From the NCBI RefSeq assembly GCF_004345365.1, contig NZ_SLVF01000018.1, forward strand, positions 62,001-126,000: DNA of 64,000 bases, given 5' to 3'. Made by a program: the position numbers and the translations under genes. A model generated the notes under the pieces. It was not told the origin of the DNA. It saw nothing but the letters and a program-made list of their open reading frames with translations, and made no database searches. This DNA is from Kribbella sp. VKM Ac-2568. Its GTDB lineage: Bacteria; Actinomycetota; Actinomycetes; Propionibacteriales; Kribbellaceae. Shown in pieces: positions 35,160 to 45,070 of this stretch; position 1 is the first letter of the stretch; the number at the start of each line of letters is the position of its first letter.

Positions 35160-35230
35160 GGGAGGTTTGCAATAGTCCGGATTCCAGGACGAGGCGTGAC
35201 ATGACAACCACGCAACGTAGTGCTCCGTGA

Positions 35231-35279
35231 CCGGAAAGTAAAGGCCTGCCTCCAAGGGGTGAACCGGCAACCTTTCCGG
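35231..35279 (+). promoter_or_regulatory. Structured leader upstream of the second LCP gene
   Basis: CCGGAAAG (35231-35238) and CTTTCCGG (35272-35279) are perfect complements, and TGCC/GGCA pair inside them. If transcribed, this would form a two-stem hairpin 60 nt before the ATG. No known riboswitch consensus was recognised. Confidence 0.35.
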
Positions 35280-35339
35280 CCCCCGGCTCGTCATATTCTT
35301 TGCGCTTAACTCTCGTGGGACGGAGCAGTCGAGACACCG

Positions 35340-36890
35340 ATGGCGAGCGATCACGAACCGGAGAACTCGCGCGGACCGGCCCGTCGGGCCGTACCGCGAC
35401 AGCGGGCCAAGGACCGCGGTACCTTCGCCATCCTCGGGCTGACCCTGGTCGGATCGCTGATCCCGGGAACCGGCTACCTGTTCGCCGGGCGGCGCAAACT
35501 CGGTGCTGCCGTGCTCGGCGTCAGCGTGGCGCTGCTGGCGGTGGTCGCCTACCTCGTACTGACCAGGCGCGAGCAGATCATCGAACTGGCCGTCACGCCG
35601 CAGAAACTGCTGTACGCCACGCTCGGCCTGCTGGTGCTCGGAGTGGCCTGGATCGTCGTCATCATCACCTCACACCGGGCGCTGCGTCCAGGCACCGCCT
35701 CCGAGGCCACCCGGGTGATCGGGGCAGCCTTCGTCGGGGTGCTCTGCTTCGCCGTCGCCGTACCGACCGCGATGGGCGTGCAGACCGCGCGGACCCAGCG
35801 GGACCTGGTCAAGTCGGTGTTCGCCGGCAAGGACAGCGAGAGCGCGACCCGGCCGACCGTGAAGAACAAGAAGAACCCGTGGGCCGCCAAGCCCCGGCTG
35901 AACATCCTGCTGCTGGGTGCCGACGACGGCCCGGACCGCGACGGCGTACGGACCGACACGGTGATCGTCGCGAGCATCGACACCACGACCGGCGACACCT
36001 CGCTGATCTCGCTGCCGCGCAAGCTGATGTTCATGCCGTTCCCGAAGGGCACCAAGCTGCACGAGGCCTACCCGGACGGGTTCGGCAAGGACGGCATCAG
36101 CCTGCAGGCCCGGCTGGAGTGGATGCTGGACGCGATCTACAAGAACGTGCCGGCCGCGCACCCGGGCATCGTCGGGCGGTCCGACAACGAGGGCGCGGAC
36201 GTCCTCAAGCTCGCCGTCGGCGAGGCGACCGGGCTGACGATGGACTACTACGTCCAGATCAACCTGGCAGGCTTCACCGGGCTGGTGAACGCGCTCGGCG
36301 GCATCACCGTCAACATCAACTACCCGATCCCGGTCGGCGGCAGCGACGACGCGAAGCGGCCCCCGAACTACTACCTCAAACCCGCGCAGAACAAGCACCT
36401 CTGGGGCCTCGAGGCGCTCTGGTACGCCCGCGGGCGGTACCAGATCCCCAACCCCGACGACGCTCGCAGCGCCCGGCAGCGGTGCGCGATCCACGCGATC
36501 GCCGAGGCGGCAACGCCGGCCAACCTGCTGAAGAGCTACCAGAAGCTCGCCGCGGTCGGGAAGAACATGGTCCGCACCGACATCCCGCAGGACCTGCTGC
36601 CCGCGTTCCTCGACCTGGGCCTGAAGGTGAAGTCGGCGAAGGTCTCCGAGGTTCCGCTCGACGGCCGCGAACTGAAGTTCGCCTACCCGCACCCGGACTA
36701 CGAAGGCCTGCGGGCCACCGTCGCCGCCGCCCTCGCCCCGAAGCCCGCCACGCCGACCACACCGGTTAAGCCACGGACCACGGCTACGCCGGTGACACCC
36801 CGGCCGGGCACGTCAACCACCCCCGGCACGACCACCCCCACCGCCGACCTCGCCGACGCCTGCGAGTACCACCCGGTCGAGACTCCCTGA
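35340..36890 (+). CDS. LCP family glycopolymer ligase with N-terminal membrane bundle
   Basis: 516 residues. Four hydrophobic segments occupy about 28-150, then the LCP domain with NILLLGADDGPDRDGVRTDTVIVASID, ISLPRKLMFMPF, INLAGFTGLVNALGGITVNI and LWYARGRYQIPNPDDARSARQRC. The C-terminus is Thr/Pro-rich. It is a paralogue of the protein at 24744-26216 with the same layout, but is monocistronic. It attaches a cell-wall polymer to peptidoglycan; which one is unknown. Confidence 0.9.
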   Translation: MASDHEPENSRGPARRAVPRQRAKDRGTFAILGLTLVGSLIPGTGYLFAGRRKLGAAVLGVSVALLAVVAYLVLTRREQIIELAVTPQKLLYATLGLLVLGVAWIVVIITSHRALRPGTASEATRVIGAAFVGVLCFAVAVPTAMGVQTARTQRDLVKSVFAGKDSESATRPTVKNKKNPWAAKPRLNILLLGADDGPDRDGVRTDTVIVASIDTTTGDTSLISLPRKLMFMPFPKGTKLHEAYPDGFGKDGISLQARLEWMLDAIYKNVPAAHPGIVGRSDNEGADVLKLAVGEATGLTMDYYVQINLAGFTGLVNALGGITVNINYPIPVGGSDDAKRPPNYYLKPAQNKHLWGLEALWYARGRYQIPNPDDARSARQRCAIHAIAEAATPANLLKSYQKLAAVGKNMVRTDIPQDLLPAFLDLGLKVKSAKVSEVPLDGRELKFAYPHPDYEGLRATVAAALAPKPATPTTPVKPRTTATPVTPRPGTSTTPGTTTPTADLADACEYHPVETP

Positions 36891-36909
36891 GTCAATCCGC
36901 TCCAGGCAA

Positions 36910-37626
36910 TCAGGTCGGCAGGGTGCCGCGGATGACGCTGTCGCGGGAGTGCTCGGGTTTGCCGTCGTCGGGTTCGAGCGAGACATCGACGATCCGGTAC
37001 CCCTGGCTGGTCAGGTTCGGCGGTACTGCGAACGTGCCACCGGTGGTCGGGTCGAGCACCCCGAGCGACACCATCCGCTCGCCGTCGGTGTTGATCAGCC
37101 AGAGCTCGTAGAACCCTTGTGGCGCAGGCAATCCGTTGACGCCGACGCGCAGTTCGGTATTCCCGCCGCTCTTGATCAGGTCGGCGACACCGTCACCGGT
37201 CTTGCCCTCCAACGGGTCGAGCCTGGTCGTCGCCACCGGTTGGGGCTGCGGCGCGATCTCGTCACTGCTGAGCACCCGGGCGCCGAGCGCGCCCGCGATC
37301 AGACCGACCGCAGCCGCGACCGCACCGACGAACACGAGCCGTCGACGGTCCCGCCGCGGGGCCACTCCGCCGTACTGCGAGCTGGGCGCCGGCTCGCGCT
37401 CGCGCAGGCCCAACTCGTCCACGACCCGGTCCCACACCTGCGGCGGCGCAGGGTCGAGCCGGTCGTCGGGCCGTAGCTCGTGGCCGAGATCCGCCAGTTG
37501 CCGCAGTTCCTCGATCTCGGTCCGGCAGGTGTCACAGGCCGCCAGGTGCGCTTGCTCGTCGGTGCCCAGCGGAACGTCGTCGCCGAGTGCGTACCGAGCC
37601 AGTTGCTCAGGATCCAGATGGTCCAC
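36910..37626 (-). CDS. RskA-type membrane anti-sigma factor
   Basis: 238 residues. A zinc-binding anti-sigma motif His27-x3-Cys31-x2-Cys34 lies in the cytoplasmic part, one helix spans about 94-116, and an extracytoplasmic RskA domain follows (GLPAPQGFYELWLINTDGERMVSLGVLDP). It overlaps the ECF sigma gene by 20 nt. It should hold the sigma factor until regulated proteolysis releases it. Confidence 0.9.
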   Translation of the reverse strand: MDHLDPEQLARYALGDDVPLGTDEQAHLAACDTCRTEIEELRQLADLGHELRPDDRLDPAPPQVWDRVVDELGLREREPAPSSQYGGVAPRRDRRRLVFVGAVAAAVGLIAGALGARVLSSDEIAPQPQPVATTRLDPLEGKTGDGVADLIKSGGNTELRVGVNGLPAPQGFYELWLINTDGERMVSLGVLDPTTGGTFAVPPNLTSQGYRIVDVSLEPDDGKPEHSRDSVIRGTLPT

Positions 37627-38209
37627 CAGTCACCTCCCTCAGCCGGTCTCTCAGGTGGAGCAAGCCTCGCCGGACGTGACTCTTCACCGTGCCCAGCGGC
37701 AGGTTCAGCCGCTCGGCGATCTGTGCGTAGGTCTGATCTTCGTAGAAGACCAGACCCAGGATGGTCCGCCGGGGGTCATCCAGCCGACTGATCTCGTCCG
37801 CGAGCACCAGCCGGTCGACGACCCGGTCGTCCGTCGGAGCAGCGCGCATGTCCTCACGGATGCCGCCCACGGCTGCCAGTGTGCGCTGATCACGGCTGCG
37901 TGCCGCGAGCCGGTCGGCGATCCGGTGCTTGGTGATCCCGACCAGCCAGGCCGGTAGAGAGCCCGTCGTCGGGTCGAAGGTGGACCGGCCTCGCCAGGCC
38001 GAGACAAACACCTGCTGGGTCACGTCCTCCGCGTCGGCCCGGTCCCCCAGCATCTTCAGCGCGATGCCGTGCACCAGTGCGGACCATCGCCGGTAGACCT
38101 CGGCGAGCGCCTCCTCGTGTCCAGCGGCGAACCCCGCGGCAACCTCTGCCGCGGACAGGTCACCAGGCTCGACGGGCCTCACTCGGAGCACTCTATCCGC
38201 GCTGACCAC
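37607..38209 (-). CDS. ECF RNA polymerase sigma factor (SigK-like)
   Basis: 200 residues. Region 2 (EEALAEVYRRWSALVHGIALKMLGDRADAEDVTQQVFVSAWR) and region 4 (YEDQTYAQIAERLNLPLGTVKSHVRRGLLHLRDRL) are intact. The GTG at 38209 is preferred because GAGG lies 8 nt upstream within the sortase stop region; GTG codons at 38191 and 38182 are alternatives. It is third in the operon DUF4397 - sortase - sigma - anti-sigma. Confidence 0.9.
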   Translation of the reverse strand: MVSADRVLRVRPVEPGDLSAAEVAAGFAAGHEEALAEVYRRWSALVHGIALKMLGDRADAEDVTQQVFVSAWRGRSTFDPTTGSLPAWLVGITKHRIADRLAARSRDQRTLAAVGGIREDMRAAPTDDRVVDRLVLADEISRLDDPRRTILGLVFYEDQTYAQIAERLNLPLGTVKSHVRRGLLHLRDRLREVTGGPSGS

Positions 38210-38219
38210 CAACTCGGCC

Positions 38220-38906
38220 TCACCCGGCCGGTACCGCGGTGACGACCAGGTTGTCCTGGTAGCCTCCGCGGTCCGGGAGATACTCGCCACCACAGGTGAC
38301 GATCTGCAGCCGCCGGGGGCCGCTCCGGTCGAAGACGGTGTCCAGCGCGAGTGCCTGCTTGTCGACATCGCGCACCGCCTCCGTCCGGTATCGCAAGGTG
38401 CTGCCGTCGGACAGCCGCACTTCGATCGGATCACCCGGCCTCATCCGGGCCAGCCGCGCCAACGGCCCAACGCCGTACTCGCGGCTGTCCAGGTGTCCGC
38501 CCAGTACCGCCGAGCCGGCTGGGGCTTTCGGTGCCGGGCCGAAGCGGTACCAGCCGATGCGCGCCGGGTTCGGTGGGAGCTCCATCTGGCCGTCCGGGGC
38601 GACGCCAGCCGGCACTATCGGCATCCGCAGCTTGGCACTGGCCACGACCAGTTCTACTGGTTGGGCTTGGGACCCGGCAGCCGTCGGGAGCTCGGCCGCT
38701 CTGGTCTTGATCGTTGCCGGTGGTGGAGGCGGGGTGGCGGAGGCAGCCGGCGGCCGGGGGATTCCGCTCTGGCTGGTCTGCACCACACCCGCCCCACCGG
38801 TCGGGGCCTCGCTGCTCCGGCCCTCGCGGCCGTACCAGACGATCGGTACAGCCACGAGGGTGATCAGCGAGACGACCAGCAGAACTGCGGTCTTGCGTGC
38901 GGTCAC
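38220..38906 (-). CDS. Class E/F-like sortase
   Basis: 228 residues. One N-terminal helix (8-25) and a Pro-rich linker precede the sortase fold. His138 (LGGHLDS), Cys205 (LQIVTCGG) and Arg213 give the catalytic triad. It starts with GTG in a 4-nt overlap with the upstream DUF4397 gene and precedes the sigma gene by 10 nt. The natural substrate is probably the DUF4397 protein, though that lacks a clear LPXTG. Confidence 0.85.
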   Translation of the reverse strand: MTARKTAVLLVVSLITLVAVPIVWYGREGRSSEAPTGGAGVVQTSQSGIPRPPAASATPPPPPATIKTRAAELPTAAGSQAQPVELVVASAKLRMPIVPAGVAPDGQMELPPNPARIGWYRFGPAPKAPAGSAVLGGHLDSREYGVGPLARLARMRPGDPIEVRLSDGSTLRYRTEAVRDVDKQALALDTVFDRSGPRRLQIVTCGGEYLPDRGGYQDNLVVTAVPAG

Positions 38907-39754
38907 TTCGCCGGGTGAACCCTGCCGACCACCAGGCGGCCCGCCGACACCGCCACTCCGAGTGCGGCGAGCAGCATCAGCCCCGCCGCCCAGCCGGGCA
39001 GAGACTCCCGCGCTGCCTGGCCTCCGGTGCCACCCGGTACGCCGGCCGGGTTGCTGTGCAGGCCGTCGATCGTCTGCACGGCCAGCTTCAGGTTCTTCGC
39101 GCTCGCGCTGCCCCACGCGTAGACGATCGTGTTCGTGCCTTCCTCCAGCGGCACGTCGGCCGGCCCGAGTGCGACCGTCGAAGTACCGGCGAGCGTGACG
39201 TCGGCCTTGATCGTGCCGGCCGGCAGATCGGCCTTGGCCTCGTTCGGGTTGGTGAGTCCCTTGAAGACCGGCTTGCCACCGACTCGGATGTCGACGGCCG
39301 GAGCCGCGGCGGTGTGGCGGACGGTGATGCGGGCCTGGCCCGCGCCGAGCTTCGAGACGTCGTTCACGAACGGGGTGAGCTTGGGCTTTCCGGCCGCGTC
39401 CAGGTGGGCGACGACGGTGACGTTCGCGCCACCCGGCACCTCCACCCCGTTCGCCTGGATGATCGCGGCGCCCGACGCGCCGGCCCCGGCGGCGGTGACC
39501 TTCAGGTCGTAGGATCCCTCCGGCAACTTGAGCGGATCGGTTAGCGTGCCCGGCTTGAAGTTGGTCAGCAGGGCCTTGCCGTCGGCATAGACGTCGACCG
39601 TTGCCCCAGGCACGGCGTGCAGCACAGAGACGGTCGCGTTCGCAGTACTCCGGCTCGCTGCCTCCCCGCTGGCCTCGGCCGGTACTGCGGCGGTGGCAGC
39701 GGCCAGTGCGATCACTCCCGCTACCGCGGCGGCGGCAGAGCGACGGTGGAACAT
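38903..39754 (-). CDS. Secreted DUF4397 protein with C-terminal membrane anchor
   Basis: 283 residues. A signal peptide (to about ASG at 29) is followed by two DUF4397 units (VSVLHAVPGATVDVYADGK and RHTAAAPAVDIRVGGK). A C-terminal helix at about 250-272 ends with GRVHPAK, as in sortase substrates, but the motif before it is VPGGTGG or SLPGW rather than LPXTG. GGGAGG precedes the ATG at 39754. It leads the operon with a sortase, an ECF sigma factor and its anti-sigma factor. Confidence 0.85.
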   Translation of the reverse strand: MFHRRSAAAAVAGVIALAAATAAVPAEASGEAASRSTANATVSVLHAVPGATVDVYADGKALLTNFKPGTLTDPLKLPEGSYDLKVTAAGAGASGAAIIQANGVEVPGGANVTVVAHLDAAGKPKLTPFVNDVSKLGAGQARITVRHTAAAPAVDIRVGGKPVFKGLTNPNEAKADLPAGTIKADVTLAGTSTVALGPADVPLEEGTNTIVYAWGSASAKNLKLAVQTIDGLHSNPAGVPGGTGGQAARESLPGWAAGLMLLAALGVAVSAGRLVVGRVHPAK

Positions 39755-39915
39755 GTGTACCTCCCGGATCAGGGTGTGCTTTACCCCTCCTTCCACCACC
39801 AGGCCGCTCGCGGATGCAGTACCTACCGAAGTTTTTCTGCTGCGCTGCATCCGCCGGCGTCGTCGCGGCGGAAGAGGCAGCAAGTGCAACCGACACGAAA
39901 CGGGGTTCGTCGCGG

Positions 39916-41577
39916 ATGGCAGACCAGCAGACGACCGGCTCCGCCGATCTCCCGGCGGCCGTCCGATGGGCCGATGATCGCCTCGGGATCGCCAAGCTCG
40001 GCAAGAAGAACCTGCGCAAGGTGTTCCCGGACCACTGGTCCTTCATGCTCGGCGAGATCGCGCTCTACAGCTTCGTCATCCTGCTGCTGACCGGCGTCTT
40101 CCTGACGCTGTGGTTCAGGCCGTCGATGGCCGAGGTCGAATACCAGGGCTCTTACAGCCTGCTCAAAGGGCTGCCGATGTCGGAGGCGTACGAGTCGACG
40201 CTGCGGATCTCCTTCGACATCCGCGGTGGTCTGCTGATGCGGCAGATCCACCACTGGGCGGCGGTGCTGTTCGTCGCCGCGATGAGCGTGCACCTGCTCC
40301 GGATCTTCTTCACCGGCGCCTTTCGGAAGCCACGTGAGCTGAACTGGCTGATCGGGATCGTGATGCTGTTCCTCGGCATCATCGAGGGCTTCATCGGCTA
40401 CGGCCTGCCCGACGATCTGCTGTCCGGCACCGGGTTGCGGATCACCGAGGGGCTGGTGCTCGCGGCACCGGTCGTCGGCACCTGGATGAGTTTCTTCATC
40501 TTCGGTGGCGAGTTCCCGGGCGATGAGTTCGTCAGCAGGTTCTACACCGTGCACGTGCTGCTGATCCCGGGGCTGCTGCTCGGGCTGATCACTCTCCACC
40601 TGATCCTGGTCGTCTACCACAAGCACACCCAGTTCGCGGGGCCTGGCCGGACCGAGAAGAACGTGGTCGGCTTCCCGCTGATGCCGGTCTACCTGGCGAA
40701 GGCGGGCGGATTCTTCTTCGTGGTGTTCGGCGTGCTCGCGGTGATGGGCGCACTGCTGCAGATCAACCCGGTCTGGCTGTACGGCCCGTACAACCCGGCC
40801 GAGGTGACCGCCGGCTCGCAGCCTGACTGGTACATGGCGTGGCTCGACGGCGCGGTGCGGTTGATGCCCGGCCTCGAGTCGTCGTTCTGGGGTGTGACGA
40901 TCAGCTGGAACGTGGTGGTCCCGGCGTTGCTGATGCCGCCGCTGTTCATCGGGTTCGTCGCGCTGTATCCGTTCATCGAGCAGTGGATCACCGGTGACAA
41001 GCGCGAGCACCATCTGCTCGACCGGCCGCGCAATGTGCCTACCCGGACCGGGATCGGCGCCGGCATCAGCACCTTCTACGGGGTGCTCTGGCTGAACAGC
41101 GGCAACGACCTGGTCGCCACGCAGTTCCACCTGTCCATCAACACGATCACGTGGGTCTGCCGGTTCGCGATCTTCTCGGCGCCGCTACTCGCCTTCTGGA
41201 TCACTCGCCGGATCGCGCTGTCGTTGCAGCGCGCCGACCGGGACCGCCTCGAGCACGGTCTGGAGACCGGCGTCGTCCTCCGGCTGCCGAGTGGGGAGTA
41301 CGTCGAGAAGCACGCGCCGATCTCGAAGTACGAGGCCTATGCGTTGACCGCCCACGAACAGCAGACGTCTGTCTCGTTGCCCGCGGCCACGGACGGCAAC
41401 GGAGTACAGGCTCCTCATCGTTGGCGGCAGAAGCTGCGCGCTCGCCTGTCGTCGTTCTACTTCGCCGACAATCCGGCGCGATCACAGAACCGGCCGATGG
41501 TGACGTCAGGACGCGGCGGCTCGGTGGACGGTCCGGCGGAGCTTGGCGCGGACAGTGGGGGCGAGAGGGAGGCCTGA
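39916..41577 (+). CDS. qcrB: Cytochrome bc1 complex cytochrome b subunit, orphan copy
   Basis: 553 residues. It carries the two heme b sites: His112 or 113 with His126 in helix B, and His213 with His228 in helix D, plus the PDWY form of the PEWY quinol-oxidation motif. About eight helices are predicted and the C-terminal extension is typical of actinobacteria. No qcrA, qcrC or cta genes flank it, so it is an isolated extra copy, or this genome separates the subunits. The ATG at 39916 fits family alignments; its ribosome site is weak. Its last 72 nt overlap the MOSC gene on the other strand. Confidence 0.9.
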   Translation: MADQQTTGSADLPAAVRWADDRLGIAKLGKKNLRKVFPDHWSFMLGEIALYSFVILLLTGVFLTLWFRPSMAEVEYQGSYSLLKGLPMSEAYESTLRISFDIRGGLLMRQIHHWAAVLFVAAMSVHLLRIFFTGAFRKPRELNWLIGIVMLFLGIIEGFIGYGLPDDLLSGTGLRITEGLVLAAPVVGTWMSFFIFGGEFPGDEFVSRFYTVHVLLIPGLLLGLITLHLILVVYHKHTQFAGPGRTEKNVVGFPLMPVYLAKAGGFFFVVFGVLAVMGALLQINPVWLYGPYNPAEVTAGSQPDWYMAWLDGAVRLMPGLESSFWGVTISWNVVVPALLMPPLFIGFVALYPFIEQWITGDKREHHLLDRPRNVPTRTGIGAGISTFYGVLWLNSGNDLVATQFHLSINTITWVCRFAIFSAPLLAFWITRRIALSLQRADRDRLEHGLETGVVLRLPSGEYVEKHAPISKYEAYALTAHEQQTSVSLPAATDGNGVQAPHRWRQKLRARLSSFYFADNPARSQNRPMVTSGRGGSVDGPAELGADSGGEREA

Positions 41578-42132
41578 GTCGAGGAGTCTCTGGGCGCGGG
41601 CAGGTGGCGCGCCGACGGCGAGGTCGGTGATGGTGAGGCCGTGGTCGGGGCGGAAGACGATCTCGATCTCGTCGCCGGCTCTGAGCTCGCCGGGCTCGAG
41701 AACCTTGAGCATCGCGCCGACTCTTCCGGTGCTCGCGAACCGGCGATGGAAACGCTCAATCCCCAAGCGGAGCGAGAGATTCTCGCACGGTGTCCGCGGC
41801 AAGCGGACCTCCAGCACCACGTCCCGGATCCGCCAACGCTCCCCGATCTGCGCGTCGCCGACCGGAAGCCCCACTGTCCTGAGGTTCTCGCCGAAGAGGC
41901 CGGCCGGCGTCTCCCGCCCGAGCTGCTCGGCCCACCAGACGGCATCCTCACTCGCGTAGGCATAGACCGCCCGGTCCCGCCCTCCGTGTCCGCCGGTCAG
42001 CTGTTGGTCTCCCGCGAGCCCCAACTCGCCGACCTGCACCAGCCCCTCGACCGGCCGCTTGTCGATTGCCGTCCGCCCCCACCGCCCGTCCCGCACCTGC
42101 CTCACCACGTTCACCGCTTCGACGCTGGCCAT
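41506..42132 (-). CDS. MOSC domain protein
   Basis: 208 residues. MOSC motifs are present: GLAGDQQLTGGHGGRDRAVYAY, a GLFGENLRTVGL strand and a TPCENLS cysteine that may bind the sulfur carried on the molybdenum cofactor. Such proteins act in sulfur transfer to metal sites or in N-hydroxylated compound reduction (YiiM-like). The 3' end overlaps qcrB antiparallel by 72 nt. Confidence 0.88.
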   Translation of the reverse strand: MASVEAVNVVRQVRDGRWGRTAIDKRPVEGLVQVGELGLAGDQQLTGGHGGRDRAVYAYASEDAVWWAEQLGRETPAGLFGENLRTVGLPVGDAQIGERWRIRDVVLEVRLPRTPCENLSLRLGIERFHRRFASTGRVGAMLKVLEPGELRAGDEIEIVFRPDHGLTITDLAVGAPPARAQRLLDSGLPLAPTVRAKLRRTVHRAAAS

Positions 42133-42290
42133 ACGTCCAGTGAGGCACGGCCAGGACGGGTCTCACTTGATCGTTTCGCTCAGATTCCGTGCACCGGTGA
42201 CACCCGCGCTACGCCGTACGTCGCACAGAGACGGAAAGGACACGCTTCGTCCCGGTGGGGGCGAAGCGCGTCCCTGAAGGTTGGGAGGGG

Positions 42291-43712
<1,422 letters not shown>

Positions 43713-43777
43713 GGGGCGGGTGTCCTTTACCTTCCGGGGGCGGGAACTGCGAAGGTGAAGATAAGAAAAGAGTTGAC

Positions 43778-43794
43778 TGAATGCAGCGCATTCA
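43778..43794. promoter_or_regulatory. 17-bp palindrome upstream of the chitinase gene
   Basis: TGAATGC, AGC, GCATTCA form a perfect 7-3-7 inverted repeat 66 bp before the chitinase start. It is a candidate operator distinct from known chitinase direct repeats. Confidence 0.45.
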
Positions 43795-43942
43795 ACTCGG
43801 ATCTCTCAGCGTCGTCAAGAGGTCACGGAGGATGAATGCCGCCGGCAGCCCGCCGAGGCAGCTACGGACCGCGCGGCGGTCCCGACCAGAGACGGGGTGA
43901 ATCGGAAGCGGATCGTCCGGGATCGGCTCTACGGTGCTGTCC

Positions 43943-44746
43943 ATGACCGAGTTCAGTGAGCAGGACCTGACCGGAGCACGCTTCGAGCGGGTGAACCTCC
44001 GCGACGCCACCCTCAGCGAGGTGTCGCTCAAGGGCGCCGGCCTGCGCGACGTCGACTTCAGCGAGGCGCAGATCCGCGCCGCCTGGTTCTACCGGACCCG
44101 TCTGCGGGGTGTCGAACTGCGCGAGGTCCAGATCAGCGGTGAGCTCCAGAACGTCGTCGTGAACGGCGTGGACATCGCGCCACTCGTCGAGGCCGAACTG
44201 AATCGCCGTACCCCCGACCGGGCGAAGATGCGCCCGGACCATCCCGAGGGATTCCGTCAGGCGTGGACGATCCTGGAGCGGCGGTGGGAGGGGACTGTCG
44301 CGCGGGCGAGAACCTTCCCGGAAGCCGACCTCCACCGCAGCGTCGACGACGAGTGGTCCTTCATCCAGACCCTGCGGCACCTCAACTTCGCCAGCGCCGC
44401 CTGGGTCGGCCGGATGATCCTCGGCAACCCCTACCCCTGGCACCCGCTGGACCTCCCCTGGGACGAGGCGCCCAAGTGGGACGACATCCCGTGCGACCGC
44501 GAAGCACGACCCACACTCGACGAGGTGCTGGTGATCCGCCGCGAACGCCAGACGATGGTTCGCGACGTCCTTACCTCACTGACCGACGAGCAACTCGCCT
44601 CGAACGTCACCCAGACCGAACCCGGCTGGCCCCAGCTCGAGAACTGCCCCCTCAAGGAATGCCTCCGCACAGTCCTCAACGAGGAATGGGAACACCGCCT
44701 CTACGCCGAACGCGACCTGACCGCCATACAACAAGGGACCACCTGA
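43943..44746 (+). CDS. Pentapeptide-repeat plus DinB/DUF664-like protein
   Basis: 267 residues. The first 80 residues contain pentapeptide-like units (ADLTGARFERVNLRDATLSEVSLKGAGLRDVDF style). A four-helix DinB-like domain follows with DDEWSFIQTLRHLNFA, where the His is a likely metal ligand, and EEWEHRLYAERDL as another. It is a paralogue of the gene at 53945-54700. DinB-family proteins include thiol-dependent transferases; no substrate is known. Confidence 0.78.
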   Translation: MTEFSEQDLTGARFERVNLRDATLSEVSLKGAGLRDVDFSEAQIRAAWFYRTRLRGVELREVQISGELQNVVVNGVDIAPLVEAELNRRTPDRAKMRPDHPEGFRQAWTILERRWEGTVARARTFPEADLHRSVDDEWSFIQTLRHLNFASAAWVGRMILGNPYPWHPLDLPWDEAPKWDDIPCDREARPTLDEVLVIRRERQTMVRDVLTSLTDEQLASNVTQTEPGWPQLENCPLKECLRTVLNEEWEHRLYAERDLTAIQQGTT

Positions 44747-45070
44747 CCACCGCCTACTCCGCACTCACTGGCTGTTGCTGCTCATAGCCCTTGCTGTGCT
44801 GGGATTGCGCCAAATCAGAGCCAGCGACTACTGGCACCGATGGGCATCAGTTCGCGCCGGACAAGCTGAAGCACTTATCCGCCACAGCGATTGAAGGTTA
44901 CGTGTCAGCGACACGCGGACAGTTCTCCGCATCGTCCCGATAACTGCCGCCTCAGGTTCGGGGTCGGTGTGCGTCAAGGGTCGAGCTTGACGCCCACAGC
45001 AGTGATCTGGTCGGCGGATCACCGGATGCGGGTGAGCCTGCGATGGATCATCGCAGTCTAATTTGGCGGC
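44747..45070. other. Intergenic region with a perfect inverted repeat
   Basis: GCGTCAAG (44971-44978) and CTTGACGC (44986-44993) form an 8-bp stem with a 7-nt loop, 77 bp before the next gene. A short hydrophobic open stretch near 44760-44890 has no start codon and is not called. Confidence 0.5.

Noticed and set aside
44760..44890. Hydrophobic open stretch after the DinB gene
   Set aside because: It has no start codon or ribosome site and is too short to call a gene.
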